From NCBI RefSeq assembly GCF_900292015.1, contig NZ_LR130759.1:930001-994000 (forward strand): a stretch of DNA of 64,000 nucleotides, read 5' to 3'. Shown piece after piece: positions 45,555 through 56,088 of this stretch. This DNA is from Mycobacterium basiliense. GTDB lineage: Bacteria > Actinomycetota > Actinomycetes > Mycobacteriales > Mycobacteriaceae. A program made the position numbers and the translations under genes. Under the pieces are notes generated by a model that was not told where the DNA came from, did not search any database, and worked only from the letters and a program-made list of their open reading frames with translations. Each line of letters starts with the position of its first letter. The stretch's first letter is position 1.

Positions 45555-46445
45555 ATGTCTTTCGTGATTGCCGGGCCCGAAATCATGTCGGCCGCCGCTA
45601 CGGATCTAGCAAATATTGCCGCGGCCATAGGCGCCGCGAACGCCTCGGCGGCCTTTCCGACATCGGCGGTCCTGGCCGCCGGTGCCGACGAAGTGTCGGC
45701 GGCCATCGCGGCGGTGTTCGGCGCACATGCGCAGGCCTATCAGCGGGTTGGTGCGCAGGCGGCACAGTTCCACGCCCAATTTGTCGAACTGCTGACCCGG
45801 GGTGCGTCGCAATATGCCGCGGCCGAGGCGACCAATGTCGAACAGCAGCTGCTCGATGTGATCAACGCCCCCACGCGGCTGCTGTTGGGGCGCCCATTGA
45901 TCGGCAACGGATACGACGGGGCGCCGGGACAAGCGGGCGAGCCCGGCGGCATCCTTTGGGGCAACGGCGGCAACGGGGGAGCCGGCAACGCGCCCGGTAT
46001 GTCTGGTGGCGCCGGCGGAGCGGCGGGACTGCTCGGCAACGGCGGCAACGGTGGGGCGGGATACAACAGCGATGGTTTCGCGGTCGGCAACCGCATCCCC
46101 GCCGGCACCCACGGCGGAGCGGGCGGTCACGGCGGTCTGCTATATGGCAACGGCGGGGCCGGTGGTGCCGGTGGTGCGGGCGCGCCCGCGAAAATGGGTG
46201 GCGGGTTCACCGCCTTCGCGACGGCCGGTGGTGATGGTGGTGCCGGCGGCGACGCCTGGTGGTTCGGTAGCGGCGGGGCCGGCGGGACTGGTGGGGCCGC
46301 CGGGTCGGCGCCCCTGACGCTGGGTGCCTTGGGCGGCATTGGCGGGGCTGGTGGCCGCGGCGGTCTCCTCTTCGGCGTCTCCGGCATGGCTGGAGTGCGC
46401 GGGGTCAGCACGGGCATCAACTGGCCCGGCGGCCAAATCGTCTGA
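45555..46445 (+). CDS. PE_PGRS family protein, short
   Basis: 296-residue PE_PGRS protein. The PE domain (about 1-95) starts [20 protein letters not shown] with [19 protein letters not shown] and a YxxxE secretion signal (Tyr87-Glu91). The linker carries GRPLIGNG (112-119), followed by about 170 residues of GGxGG repeats and a short non-repetitive end ([15 protein letters not shown]). It is likely exported through ESX-5. Strong AGGAGGG ribosome site. I do not recall a PE_PGRS gene between tuf and Rv0686 in H37Rv, so this is another lineage difference. Confidence 0.93.
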   Translation: MSFVIAGPEIMSAAATDLANIAAAIGAANASAAFPTSAVLAAGADEVSAAIAAVFGAHAQAYQRVGAQAAQFHAQFVELLTRGASQYAAAEATNVEQQLLDVINAPTRLLLGRPLIGNGYDGAPGQAGEPGGILWGNGGNGGAGNAPGMSGGAGGAAGLLGNGGNGGAGYNSDGFAVGNRIPAGTHGGAGGHGGLLYGNGGAGGAGGAGAPAKMGGGFTAFATAGGDGGAGGDAWWFGSGGAGGTGGAAGSAPLTLGALGGIGGAGGRGGLLFGVSGMAGVRGVSTGINWPGGQIV

Positions 46446-46588
46446 GGGTGATGCGCCTCCGCGGCGGCGCCGGGACGAGTTGGCCCGACCCGGGGTGAGC
46501 GGCCGCTAATCGCCGAATGTGTGATCGGTAGCGGCCCGATCGGCGTTACTGTGGCATCACCTTTTCCGGCGAAACGAGGAGCAAACAG

Positions 46589-48312
<1,724 letters not shown>

Positions 48313-48321
48313 CGCGCGATC

Positions 48322-49551
48322 GTGTATGAACTCCACGTGACCAGTAGCGAGGCTGTGAAACAGGGAATCGGGGCCCAAGGGATCGTGATTGTCGGCGGCG
48401 GACTGGCCGCGGCCCGAACCGCCGAGCAGCTGCGTCGGGCGGATTACTCGGGTCCGATCACCATTGTCAGCAATGAGGTGCACCTGCCCTATGACCGCCC
48501 GCCGCTGTCCAAGGAGGTGCTGCGCAGCGAGGTCGACGACGTGGCCCTTAAGCCGCGTGAATGGTATGACGAGAAAGCCATCACCCTGCGCCTGGGTTCG
48601 GCAGTCACCGGCCTTGACATCAAGGCGCAGACCGTGACGCTGGCCGACGGAACCGAGCTCGGCTACGACGAGCTGGTCATCGCAACAGGCTTGGTGCCGC
48701 GGCGCATCCCAAGCTTTCCCGATCTCGCCGGTATTCGGGTGCTGCGCTCATTCGACGAATGCATGGAGCTGCGGAACCACGCGTCGGCGGCGAAACACGC
48801 GGTCGTGGTCGGCGCCGGCTTTATCGGCTGTGAAGTGGCGGCCAGTCTGCGTGGTCTCGGCGTGCATGTTGTGCTGGTCGAACCGCAGCCAACGCCGCTG
48901 GCGTCGGTGCTGGGCGAGCAGATCGGTGAGTTGGTCGCGCGGCTACATCGTGCCGAAGGCGTCGACGTGCGGACTGGCCTTGGGGTGGCCGAGGTGCGCG
49001 GCGCTGGGCATGTCGAGACGGTGGTGTTGACCGACAGCACGGAACTCGACGCGGACCTGGTGGTTGTCGGTATTGGTTCGCACCCGGCGACAGACTGGCT
49101 GGCGGGTAGCGGCATCGAGGTCGACAACGGCGTGATTTGCGACCAAGCCGGGCGCACCAGCGCGCCGAAGGTGTGGGCACTTGGTGACGTCGCTTCCTGG
49201 CGCGATCCGATGGGACACCAAGCGCGCGTAGAACATTGGAGCAACGTTGCCGACCAAGCGCGTGTCGTGGTTCCCGCCCTGCTGGGCCGTGAGGTGCCGT
49301 CCAACGTGGTTGTTCCCTATTTCTGGAGTGACCAATACGACGTCAAGATCCAGTGCCTGGGTGAGCCGCACGCCACCGATATCGTGCATCTGGTCGAGGA
49401 CGACGGCCGAAAGTTCCTCGCCTACTACGAGCGGGACGGTGTGCTGGTCGGTGTGGTCGGCGGCGGGGTACCCGGGAAGGTGATGAAGGTGCGCGCCAAG
49501 ATCGCAGCCGGCGTCCCCATCGCCGAAATGCTGAACGACGCCCAGGGTTAG
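48322..49551 (+). CDS. FAD-dependent ferredoxin reductase (Rv0688-like)
   Basis: 409-residue NAD(P)H:ferredoxin/rubredoxin-type reductase. FAD-binding GVIVGGGLAAARTAEQLRRA-like segment near residues 17-35 (written IVIVGGGLAAARTAEQL), NAD-binding AVVVGAGFIGCEVAASL, second FAD segment VWALGDVASW. It would supply electrons to a ferredoxin for P450s or other oxygenases. GTG at 48322 is used; GTG at 48337 would be closer to the H37Rv start. It forms a unit with the SDR and overlaps the convergent VOC gene by four bases at the 3' end. Confidence 0.9.
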   Translation: MYELHVTSSEAVKQGIGAQGIVIVGGGLAAARTAEQLRRADYSGPITIVSNEVHLPYDRPPLSKEVLRSEVDDVALKPREWYDEKAITLRLGSAVTGLDIKAQTVTLADGTELGYDELVIATGLVPRRIPSFPDLAGIRVLRSFDECMELRNHASAAKHAVVVGAGFIGCEVAASLRGLGVHVVLVEPQPTPLASVLGEQIGELVARLHRAEGVDVRTGLGVAEVRGAGHVETVVLTDSTELDADLVVVGIGSHPATDWLAGSGIEVDNGVICDQAGRTSAPKVWALGDVASWRDPMGHQARVEHWSNVADQARVVVPALLGREVPSNVVVPYFWSDQYDVKIQCLGEPHATDIVHLVEDDGRKFLAYYERDGVLVGVVGGGVPGKVMKVRAKIAAGVPIAEMLNDAQG

Positions 49552-50849
49552 AATTCACCCAAGTAAAAGCGTGTGCCTTGATCGTCGACGCATTCGGCGG
49601 ATTTGCCGTACGGTTGAGGCGACGGTGGCGCGAGTACGGTACCGCCGGCATCGCGGACTCGTGCAACCGCCGCATCGATATCGGCGACCGTCCACATCGG
49701 GACCGTTCTTGCGGTTTGGCACCCGCCCGCCGCGCCGGCCATCGGATGGACGGACTGCACCTGCCAGCCGTCCGCAACGCGGCCGGGGGTGAAGGTCCAC
49801 CGCAGTACCCGGCCGTAGAAGTCACGGAAGGCCGCGGAGTCGACCACCTCGTAGGTGACGTAGGATAGCTCTCCTGGCCCGGACCCGTTGACTTGCGGGC
49901 GTTTCCGGCCAGCGGTGGGTTCGAAGACCGCGAATGCGCCACCCTGCGGGTCGGTAGCGTCCATGACGACCCCATGCTCGGACCGGCGGGCGGTGGTCAC
50001 GGTGCCGCCCGCTGCGGTGATTGCGGCGCGGGCGGCGGCCAGATCGCTAACGGCGTAGCAACAGAACAGGGTTGGCGGTCCCGGTCGGCGGTGGATGCCC
50101 GTTGGAAGATCGGTATTGGTGACCTGCTGTGAGCCGGGATCGTATGTCCAGCCCAGGACATGTCCATAGAATGCGGCCGCGCGGTCTGCATCGGGAGTCT
50201 GCACGGAAACGTAGCCAATGTCGCCATGCTGGATGCTGGCGACGGGTGTGGCGATGGGTCCACTGAGCATCCAGCGGTGGCCGAATGGGTCGATGATGGT
50301 GGCGCTACGTGAGCCATAGTTTTCGTGGATCTCGCGCACGACGATGGCACCGTGTTCGCGAGCCCGCTCTAGGGCCGCATCGGTATCCGCGACATGCAGC
50401 ATCAGGCTGACCGAAACGGAGCCAGGAGTGGGAGCTTTGAGACCAAGCTCGGGGTACTCGTCGGCCAGGTAAAATATGCCGCTTGTCAACTCGACTTCCG
50501 CATGCCCAATTCGGCCGTCGTCCATGACGATTGGACTCCCAACCACCCTGCCGCCGAGGGCGTCGGCGTACCAGGCGATCGCGGCCCGTGCGTCGGCCAC
50601 GCATAGGTAGGGCAGTGCGGCCGGGCGGGGCGCGGAATCCCGGCCGCGGGAGGTGTCATTCAAGTCTGACACAGCTTGGGTGGTAGTAGTCATAACCATC
50701 CTTTCGGTTGCAGCGGGCAACGACAGTACCGCTTCCAAGCGTCGCCGCAGCCGCGCGGCGAACGTCGGATCGGGTTGCACGGGAAGGTCATCGGCGTGCA
50801 GCACGCGCAATGGGTCTGCCAGCGGTTCCCGCTGGTCGCGTTGACTCAT
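49548..50849 (-). CDS. Triple VOC/glyoxalase-domain protein coupled to an ECF sigma factor
   Basis: 433-residue protein. Residues 1-50 contain an Arg/Leu helix (PDPTFAARLRRRLEAVLSL) as often found at the start of actinobacterial proteins encoded with ECF sigma factors. Three VOC-type domains follow at about 79-198, 210-312 and 328-433, each starting with a (Y/S)(L/V).(V/Y) strand and a FYG.VL.W-type helix. VOC domains bind metals and small molecules; no clear enzymatic identity. The ATG at 50849 overlaps the sigma factor stop (ATGA), so the two are coupled. It may act as a sensor or modulator of the sigma factor, as inference. Not recalled at this place in H37Rv. Confidence 0.85.
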   Translation of the reverse strand: MSQRDQREPLADPLRVLHADDLPVQPDPTFAARLRRRLEAVLSLPAATERMVMTTTTQAVSDLNDTSRGRDSAPRPAALPYLCVADARAAIAWYADALGGRVVGSPIVMDDGRIGHAEVELTSGIFYLADEYPELGLKAPTPGSVSVSLMLHVADTDAALERAREHGAIVVREIHENYGSRSATIIDPFGHRWMLSGPIATPVASIQHGDIGYVSVQTPDADRAAAFYGHVLGWTYDPGSQQVTNTDLPTGIHRRPGPPTLFCCYAVSDLAAARAAITAAGGTVTTARRSEHGVVMDATDPQGGAFAVFEPTAGRKRPQVNGSGPGELSYVTYEVVDSAAFRDFYGRVLRWTFTPGRVADGWQVQSVHPMAGAAGGCQTARTVPMWTVADIDAAVARVRDAGGTVLAPPSPQPYGKSAECVDDQGTRFYLGEF

Positions 50850-51376
50850 GACGTGCCTCCCTCCATGTGCTCTTTGAACGCCTTGCGGGCCCGCACCAGC
50901 AGCGCCTCGGTGGCATGCACGGTGCGCCCGATCAGCTCGGCGCACTGACCGACCGAGCAGTCGTCCATATAGCGCAACACCAGCACCGTTCGATGCGGCT
51001 CACTAAGTTGAGCCAACACACGTTCGGCGACGATGCGGTCCAGCGCGGCGTCCCATTCGTCGATGGGGTCGGTTGCCTCGGGTGGCTCTGCGACCGGCAT
51101 CGACCACCGGTTATGCCGCCGCCGATAGTGGTCGGCCAGTTTGTGTCGCGCCACGCCGAGCAACCACGGAATGGCGATCGGTGGCGGATCGCTTTCACGC
51201 GCCGGGTCGCAAGCCAGTTCCGCGGCGGCCAGAAAGGTCTCCGACGTCAGGTCCTCCGCCGTTCCGCGATCACCACAGCGCCGGATGAAGTACCCGTACA
51301 CCACCGGCAACGCCGCGTCGTACAGGGCCAACAGCGTGCGGCGAGCGTCGGACCGTCGGTCCGCTTGCGCGCTCAC
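50846..51376 (-). CDS. ECF-type RNA polymerase sigma factor
   Basis: 176-residue sigma-70 family ECF factor from the GTG at 51376. Region 2 (LYDAALPVVYGYFIRRCGD, then GTAEDLTSETFLAAAE) binds core and the -10; WLLGVARHKLADHYRRR is region 2.4-like; region 4 is VLAQLSEPHRTVLVLRYMDD followed by SVGQCAELIGRTVHATEALLVRARKAF. The frame continues upstream to 51970 but that part overlaps the DUF2332 gene. Its downstream partner is the triple-VOC protein. The series mftR-DUF2332-sigma-VOC runs in one direction, so the factor may be under mycofactocin regulation. No typical ZAS-type anti-sigma protein is present. Confidence 0.85.
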   Translation of the reverse strand: MSAQADRRSDARRTLLALYDAALPVVYGYFIRRCGDRGTAEDLTSETFLAAAELACDPARESDPPPIAIPWLLGVARHKLADHYRRRHNRWSMPVAEPPEATDPIDEWDAALDRIVAERVLAQLSEPHRTVLVLRYMDDCSVGQCAELIGRTVHATEALLVRARKAFKEHMEGGTS

Positions 51377-51429
51377 ACTTTTATCGTCGCGGTGGCGAGC
51401 CAAATTCCGACGCCGTCGGGGCAAGAAAG

Positions 51430-52488
51430 TTACCGCCAGTCCACCGGTGGTCCGTGAGCATGGCATTCGCCCAAGATGCCGCGCTGGCCGTCCGGCCAGG
51501 TTGCGGCGCGTACCAGAAACCTCAGTGGGCTGCCGGGGCCATCGCGCGCCGGCTCCAGGGTGAGGTGGGCGAAGGGAGAGCCCGGGCCGGCCTGCGCGGA
51601 CAGTTCCTCGACTCGGCCGCGAACAACGGCGCGTTCGTCGTCGCCGAGATACTGCCAGGTGATCGAATGCCACAGCACCGTCAACGCACCTTCGGTTAGC
51701 TTCAGCCTGGCGACCCCGTCGGCGGCGGTCCGGCGCTCCAGCTGCGCCGGGACTTTCCGGGCGACCGTGATGGCGCCACGTAACCGCTGCAGCCGCGCAC
51801 GTTGGTCCGGCCAGATATAGCTCAACACGGTCAGTTCTCCGTCGGCGCCGGTGACGTCGATGGGGGCGACGTCGTAGCCGTGGCGCTCGACGATACGCAC
51901 CGTACCCGGCGGCGGCAATTGACCGTTCCAGGCATTGTCGATCGTGACCGGCGAGTCGGCCGGGCCCCACGTGCTCCCGGGATAGCGGTAGTGGTAATGG
52001 TCGGCCCGCAGATTCAGGCCAGCACTTGATCCGATCTCGAAAAGGCGTACTGGTAGCCCAAATTCGTGATTGATGCAGAGGAGTCCGCCGATCAGCACGG
52101 CCGATCGGCCAACCTCGTTGGTCTGTGGCGGCAGGGCCAGCGCCGCGCGTAGTTCATCGGTGTGCGTGGTCGCGGTGCGCACGATGTCGGGCCAGGCCGC
52201 CGTGGCGTCCCAGCTGCCGCCGGTGCTGGGATACCAGCGGCGCAAGGACGGTGCGCGGCCGTCGAGCACCATTCGGTGCAGGCCGCCGAGGAGGCGCAGT
52301 GGCACCGCATCGCGAGATGGGTCGTCTTCGTGCCCGCACAGGACGGTCGCAAACACACCACCCGCTTCGACATCGGTGGCGACCAATTCGAACAACTCGC
52401 CGTACATCGGTGAACCGGCGCCGGCGCAGAAGCGTCCTTGCGCGCGCAGGGTGTGCAGCAGGTGCTCGACGCCGTCGGCACCGGTCAC
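51430..52488 (-). CDS. DUF2332 protein (Rv0690c-like)
   Basis: 352-residue DUF2332 protein, close in length to the M. tuberculosis homologue. Recognisable: [19 protein letters not shown] near the N terminus, [13 protein letters not shown], and [21 protein letters not shown], which resembles a SAM-binding motif I of methyltransferases (EIGSSAG). [17 protein letters not shown] and [11 protein letters not shown] are other family segments. Function unknown. The GTG start overlaps the mftR stop (GTGA at 52485-52488), so it is translationally coupled to the mycofactocin regulator. Confidence 0.87.
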   Translation of the reverse strand: MTGADGVEHLLHTLRAQGRFCAGAGSPMYGELFELVATDVEAGGVFATVLCGHEDDPSRDAVPLRLLGGLHRMVLDGRAPSLRRWYPSTGGSWDATAAWPDIVRTATTHTDELRAALALPPQTNEVGRSAVLIGGLLCINHEFGLPVRLFEIGSSAGLNLRADHYHYRYPGSTWGPADSPVTIDNAWNGQLPPPGTVRIVERHGYDVAPIDVTGADGELTVLSYIWPDQRARLQRLRGAITVARKVPAQLERRTAADGVARLKLTEGALTVLWHSITWQYLGDDERAVVRGRVEELSAQAGPGSPFAHLTLEPARDGPGSPLRFLVRAATWPDGQRGILGECHAHGPPVDWR

Positions 52489-53081
52489 GGGTCCAGGCCT
52501 GCCAGACCGGAGGCGACGATGTCGAACGCGTTCCCGAGCGCCTCTGGCAGCGAGACCGATTCGTCGCCCAACCAGTGTTCGTAGGCGGACAGCGCTACTC
52601 CGAGCATCGTCCAGGCAACCGTCTGCGGCAGGAGGGCGGCTGCCTTCATGCCCAACCTCTCAGCGACGAAGCCGGCGATCACCGCTCGCCAACCGGCGTA
52701 CATTGTCATCGAATATGCTTGTAGTTCAGCGGTTTCCAGTATTACGCGCATGCGCTGGCGGTGCCGGATGGTCTCGGACTCGTCGAAGGTGTTGAAGGCC
52801 AATAGCGCCTCGCGTAGCGCCTTGGCCAGCCGCACCTTGGGATCGACGTTGTCGAGCAGTTCCTGCAGCTGGGCAAGGTGGGTATCGAAGTCTCCCCAGG
52901 GAATCGCGTTCTTGGAGGCGTAGTAGCGAAATAGCGTGCGTCGGGCGATACCGGCTGCCTGCGCGACGTCGTCGACGCTGACCTCGTCGAACCCGCGCGC
53001 AGTGAACAGCTCGATGGCAACGTCGGTGATGTGATGCGGCGTCGTCGAGCGGCGACGGCCCACCCGCGACCCGTGCGTCAT
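52485..53081 (-). CDS. mftR: Mycofactocin-system TetR regulator MftR
   Basis: 198-residue TetR regulator, the length of Rv0691c. DNA-binding domain: [42 protein letters not shown], written here in parts as [19 protein letters not shown] and [14 protein letters not shown]. The C-terminal domain contains the acyl-CoA-binding type region of the family. MftR proteins repress mft genes and respond to acyl-CoA. Divergent from mftA with a palindrome between. The start ATG at 53081 is followed by [16 protein letters not shown]. Confidence 0.92.
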   Translation of the reverse strand: MTHGSRVGRRRSTTPHHITDVAIELFTARGFDEVSVDDVAQAAGIARRTLFRYYASKNAIPWGDFDTHLAQLQELLDNVDPKVRLAKALREALLAFNTFDESETIRHRQRMRVILETAELQAYSMTMYAGWRAVIAGFVAERLGMKAAALLPQTVAWTMLGVALSAYEHWLGDESVSLPEALGNAFDIVASGLAGLDP

Positions 53082-53117
53082 CCAACCCGCCCTTCCATTT
53101 CGGCACTCGATGCCATA

Positions 53118-53141
53118 TTCTGACCACGATTGTGACCAGAA
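53118..53141. promoter_or_regulatory. Candidate MftR operator in the mft promoter region
   Basis: A 24-bp interrupted palindrome: TTCTG (53118-53122), CAC (53125-53127), GTG (53132-53134) and CAGAA (53137-53141) are mirror complements, with a two-base mismatch on each side. It overlaps a -10-like TATTCT (53116-53121) for mftA and lies between mftR and mftA, so it probably serves MftR control of both. Confidence 0.6.
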
Positions 53142-53183
53142 CCACTCCTCATTGTCGAGGCGCCACGACGAAAGGCCAACCAG

Positions 53184-53273
53184 ATGGACCACGAGACCCA
53201 GACCGACCCCGAGCTCGTCACCGAGACCCTGGTTGAAGAGGTGTCCATCGACGGTATGTGCGGGGTTTACTGA
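53184..53273 (+). CDS. mftA: Mycofactocin precursor peptide MftA
   Basis: 29-residue RiPP precursor. The C terminus [10 protein letters not shown] is the strict MftA signature; the last Val-Tyr pair becomes the mycofactocin core after decarboxylation and cross-linking by MftC. The leader ([20 protein letters not shown]) is acidic and is bound by MftB. AAAGG lies at 53171-53175. The gene is too short for most ORF cut-offs. mftB follows at once. Confidence 0.97.
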   Translation: MDHETQTDPELVTETLVEEVSIDGMCGVY

Positions 53274-53277
53274 CCCG

Positions 53278-53550
53278 GTGTTCGACCCTGACTGCGGCTG
53301 GCGGTTGCACCCCCAGGTGGCGGTTCGGCCCGAGCCCTTCGGCGCGCTGCTCTATCACTTCGGCACCCGCAAGCTGTCGTTTCTGAAGAATCGCATCATC
53401 TTGACGGTGGTGCAGTCGCTGGCCGACCATCCCGACGTGCGGTCCGCCTGCCGTGCAGCGGGCGTGGCCGACGCGAGCCAAGAGCCCTACCTGCACGCAC
53501 TTGATGTGCTGGTCGGTTCCAACATGCTGGTGCCACAGGAGAACGTATGA
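53278..53550 (+). CDS. mftB: Mycofactocin chaperone MftB
   Basis: 90-residue RiPP-recognition (RRE) protein that binds the MftA leader and presents it to MftC. Family text: [33 protein letters not shown], and [15 protein letters not shown]. The GTG at 53278, five bases after the mftA stop, is the first reasonable start; a TTG at 53233 inside mftA is in frame but less likely. The frame to 53110 is an artefact over mftA. Its stop overlaps the mftC ATG. Confidence 0.88.
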   Translation: MFDPDCGWRLHPQVAVRPEPFGALLYHFGTRKLSFLKNRIILTVVQSLADHPDVRSACRAAGVADASQEPYLHALDVLVGSNMLVPQENV

Positions 53551-54743
53551 CAGCCGAAGTGCCCCGGCTCATCGAGCGATTCGAACGCGGGCTCAATGCG
53601 CCGATCTGCCTGACCTGGGAGTTGACCTATGCCTGCAATTTAGCCTGCGTGCACTGTCTTTCGTCGTCGGGAAAACGCGATCCACGCGAGTTGTCCACGC
53701 GCCAGTGCATGGACATCCTCGATGAACTGGAACGGATGCAGGTGTTCTACGTGAACATTGGTGGCGGCGAACCCACTGTGCGCCCGGACTTTTGGGAGCT
53801 GGTGGACTACGCGACCGGGCACCACGTCGGGGTGAAGTTCTCCACCAACGGGGTTCGGATCACTCCCGAGGTTGCGGCCCGGTTGGCCGCCAGCGACTAC
53901 GTGGATGTCCAGATCTCGTTGGACGGTGCCACCGCCGAGGTCAACGATGCCGTCCGTGGTACCGGTTCATTCGCCATGGCGGTGCGCGCGTTGGAGAACC
54001 TGGCCGCGGCCGGGTTTGCCGAAGCGGGCGGTGCCAAGATCTCCGTCGTCGTCACCCGGCACAATGTCGCCCAGCTCGACGAATTCGCGGCGTTGGCAGG
54101 CCGCTATGGTGCCACCTTGCGGATCACCCGGTTGCGGCCGTCGGGACGTGGTGCCGACGTTTGGGAGGACCTGCACCCCACCGCTGATCAACAGGTTGCG
54201 CTGTATGACTGGTTGGTCGCCAAGGGCGAGCGAGTGCTCACCGGCGACTCGTTCTTTCACCTGTCACCGCTCGGCGAATCCGGTGCGTTGTCCGGACTGA
54301 ATATGTGTGGAGCGGGTCGGGTGGTGTGCCTGATCGACCCGGTGGGCGATGTGTATGCCTGCCCGTTCGCCATCCATGACCGCTTCCTTGCAGGAAATGT
54401 GCTGTCCGACGGTGGTTTTGACAACGTGTGGAGGAATGCCGAGCTGTTCCGCGAGCTGCGCGCCCCGCAATCTGCGGGAGCCTGCGGTAGCTGCGGGCAC
54501 TACGACAGCTGCCGGGGTGGCTGTATGGCGGCGAAGTTCTTTACCGGACTGCCGATGGATGGGCCGGATCCTGAATGCGTGCAAGGTCGCGGCGAACCGG
54601 CGTTGGCGCGGGAGCGGGACACCCCACGACCCCGGGGCGACCACTCACGGGGCCACCCGATCAGCAAGCCCGTACCCCTGACGCTGTCCATGCGACCTCC
54701 CGACCGGCCGCCCGTCCGCCTCTGCAACGAAAGCCCGGTGTAG
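53547..54743 (+). CDS. mftC: Mycofactocin radical SAM maturase MftC
   Basis: 398-residue radical SAM/SPASM enzyme. The SAM [4Fe-4S] motif is CNLACVHC (Cys30, Cys34, Cys37), followed by the GGGEP glycine motif and, near the C terminus, the SPASM cysteines (NMCGAG, YACPF, CGSCGHYDSCRGGC, PECV). It oxidatively decarboxylates the C-terminal Tyr of MftA and then bonds it to the Val. The tail (about 355-398), rich in Pro/Arg, is poorly conserved. The ATG overlaps the mftB stop (ATGA). Confidence 0.95.
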   Translation: MTAEVPRLIERFERGLNAPICLTWELTYACNLACVHCLSSSGKRDPRELSTRQCMDILDELERMQVFYVNIGGGEPTVRPDFWELVDYATGHHVGVKFSTNGVRITPEVAARLAASDYVDVQISLDGATAEVNDAVRGTGSFAMAVRALENLAAAGFAEAGGAKISVVVTRHNVAQLDEFAALAGRYGATLRITRLRPSGRGADVWEDLHPTADQQVALYDWLVAKGERVLTGDSFFHLSPLGESGALSGLNMCGAGRVVCLIDPVGDVYACPFAIHDRFLAGNVLSDGGFDNVWRNAELFRELRAPQSAGACGSCGHYDSCRGGCMAAKFFTGLPMDGPDPECVQGRGEPALARERDTPRPRGDHSRGHPISKPVPLTLSMRPPDRPPVRLCNESPV

Positions 54744-54745
54744 CC

Positions 54746-55918
54746 GTGGCCGACGAGTGGTTTGAAACGGTAGCGATTGCCCAGCAACGGGCAAAGCGGA
54801 GGTTGCCAAAATCGGTGTATTCATCTTTGATCTCGGCCAGCGAAAAGGGAATTACCGTCTCCGACAATGTCGAGGCATTTGGTGAACTCGGCTTTGCGCC
54901 CCACGTAATCGGCGCGCTGGATAAGCGTGACTTGTCGACCACCGTTATGGGACAAGATATTTCGATGCCAGTACTCATCTCGCCGACCGGTGTGCAGGCC
55001 GTCGACCCCGATGGTGAGGTCGCGGTCGCGCGGGCCGCGGCGGCCCGTGGCACCGGGATGGGATTGTCGTCATTCGCCAGCAAGCCGATCGAAGAGGTCA
55101 TCGCCGCCAACCCCAAGACCTTCTTTCAGATCTACTGGCTCGGTGGCCGCGACGCCATCGCGCAGCGCGTCGAGCGGGCACGGCAGGCCGGCGCAGTCGG
55201 CCTCATCGTGACCACCGACTGGACGTTCTCGCACGGGCGCGACTGGGGCAGCCCCAAGATTCCCGAGGAGATGAACCTGCGGACCATCCTGCGGCTGTCT
55301 CCGGAGGCAATCGTGCGTCCCCGATGGTTGTGGAAGTTCGCCAAGACCCTGCGTCCACCGGATCTGCGGGTGCCCAATCAAGGCCGGCGCGGTGAACCCG
55401 GCCCCCCGTTCTTCGCGGCGTACGGCGAGTGGATGGGGACGCCGCCGCCGACCTGGGAAGACATCGCCTGGTTGCGTGAACTGTGGGGCGGGCCATTCAT
55501 GCTCAAGGGTGTGATGCGCGTCGACGACGCAAAAAGAGCTGTGGATGCCGGTGTTTCGGCGATCTCGGTTTCTAACCACGGCGGCAATAATCTCGACGGC
55601 ACACCCGCTTCGATTCGCGCGCTGCCGGCCGTTGCCGCAGCGGTCGGCAACCAGGTCGAGGTGCTGCTGGACGGCGGCATCCGGCGGGGCAGCGATGTCG
55701 TCAAGGCGGTGGCGTTGGGCGCCCGAGCCGTGATGATCGGCCGAGCCTACCTTTGGGGTCTAGCGGCCAACGGTCAAGTCGGTGTCGAGAACGTTCTTGA
55801 CATCCTGCGTGGCGGCATCGACTCGGCGCTGATGGGCCTCGGGCATGGCAGCGTCCACGATCTGCGGCCGGACGACATTCTCATGCCCGCCGGATTCATC
55901 CGGAAACTGGGTGGGTAG
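54746..55918 (+). CDS. mftD: Mycofactocin FMN-dependent oxidase MftD (LldD1)
   Basis: 390-residue alpha-hydroxyacid-oxidase family flavoprotein. FMN- and substrate-binding segments: ISPTGVQAVDPDGEVAVARA, SSFASKPIEEV, FQIYWLGGRD, VSNHGGNNLDG (active His) and LLDGGIRRGSDVVKA. Despite the old name L-lactate dehydrogenase, in the mycofactocin pathway it converts AHDP to the alpha-keto amide PMFT. The GTG at 54746 is two bases after the mftC stop; the frame upstream lies over the mftC tail. Confidence 0.95.
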   Translation: MADEWFETVAIAQQRAKRRLPKSVYSSLISASEKGITVSDNVEAFGELGFAPHVIGALDKRDLSTTVMGQDISMPVLISPTGVQAVDPDGEVAVARAAAARGTGMGLSSFASKPIEEVIAANPKTFFQIYWLGGRDAIAQRVERARQAGAVGLIVTTDWTFSHGRDWGSPKIPEEMNLRTILRLSPEAIVRPRWLWKFAKTLRPPDLRVPNQGRRGEPGPPFFAAYGEWMGTPPPTWEDIAWLRELWGGPFMLKGVMRVDDAKRAVDAGVSAISVSNHGGNNLDGTPASIRALPAVAAAVGNQVEVLLDGGIRRGSDVVKAVALGARAVMIGRAYLWGLAANGQVGVENVLDILRGGIDSALMGLGHGSVHDLRPDDILMPAGFIRKLGG

Positions 55919-56029
55919 TCCGAGCGCCGCTACGCGCCGATGACCCAGATACCACAGAAATGAACGGTCGGCTAGAGAATCACTGGTACGGGCGTGGCAG
56001 CCGTGGCAGACGAGTTGAATTTGACCCGC

Positions 56030-56059
56030 TTGATCCTTGAGCCGAGAAAAAAATATTTG
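56030..56059 (+). promoter_or_regulatory. Possible internal promoter before mftE
   Basis: TTGATC (56030-56035), an 18-base spacer with a run of seven A, and TATTTG (56054-56059). It lies in the 170-base gap between mftD and mftE, the only long gap in the cluster. The -10 lacks the final T, so support is weak. Confidence 0.25.
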
Positions 56060-56088
56060 TAGGAGTGGTAACAATCGGTGCACGCCAG

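Noticed and set aside
53110..53277. Extended N terminus of MftB
   Set aside because: It covers mftA in another frame; MftB family text starts after 53278.
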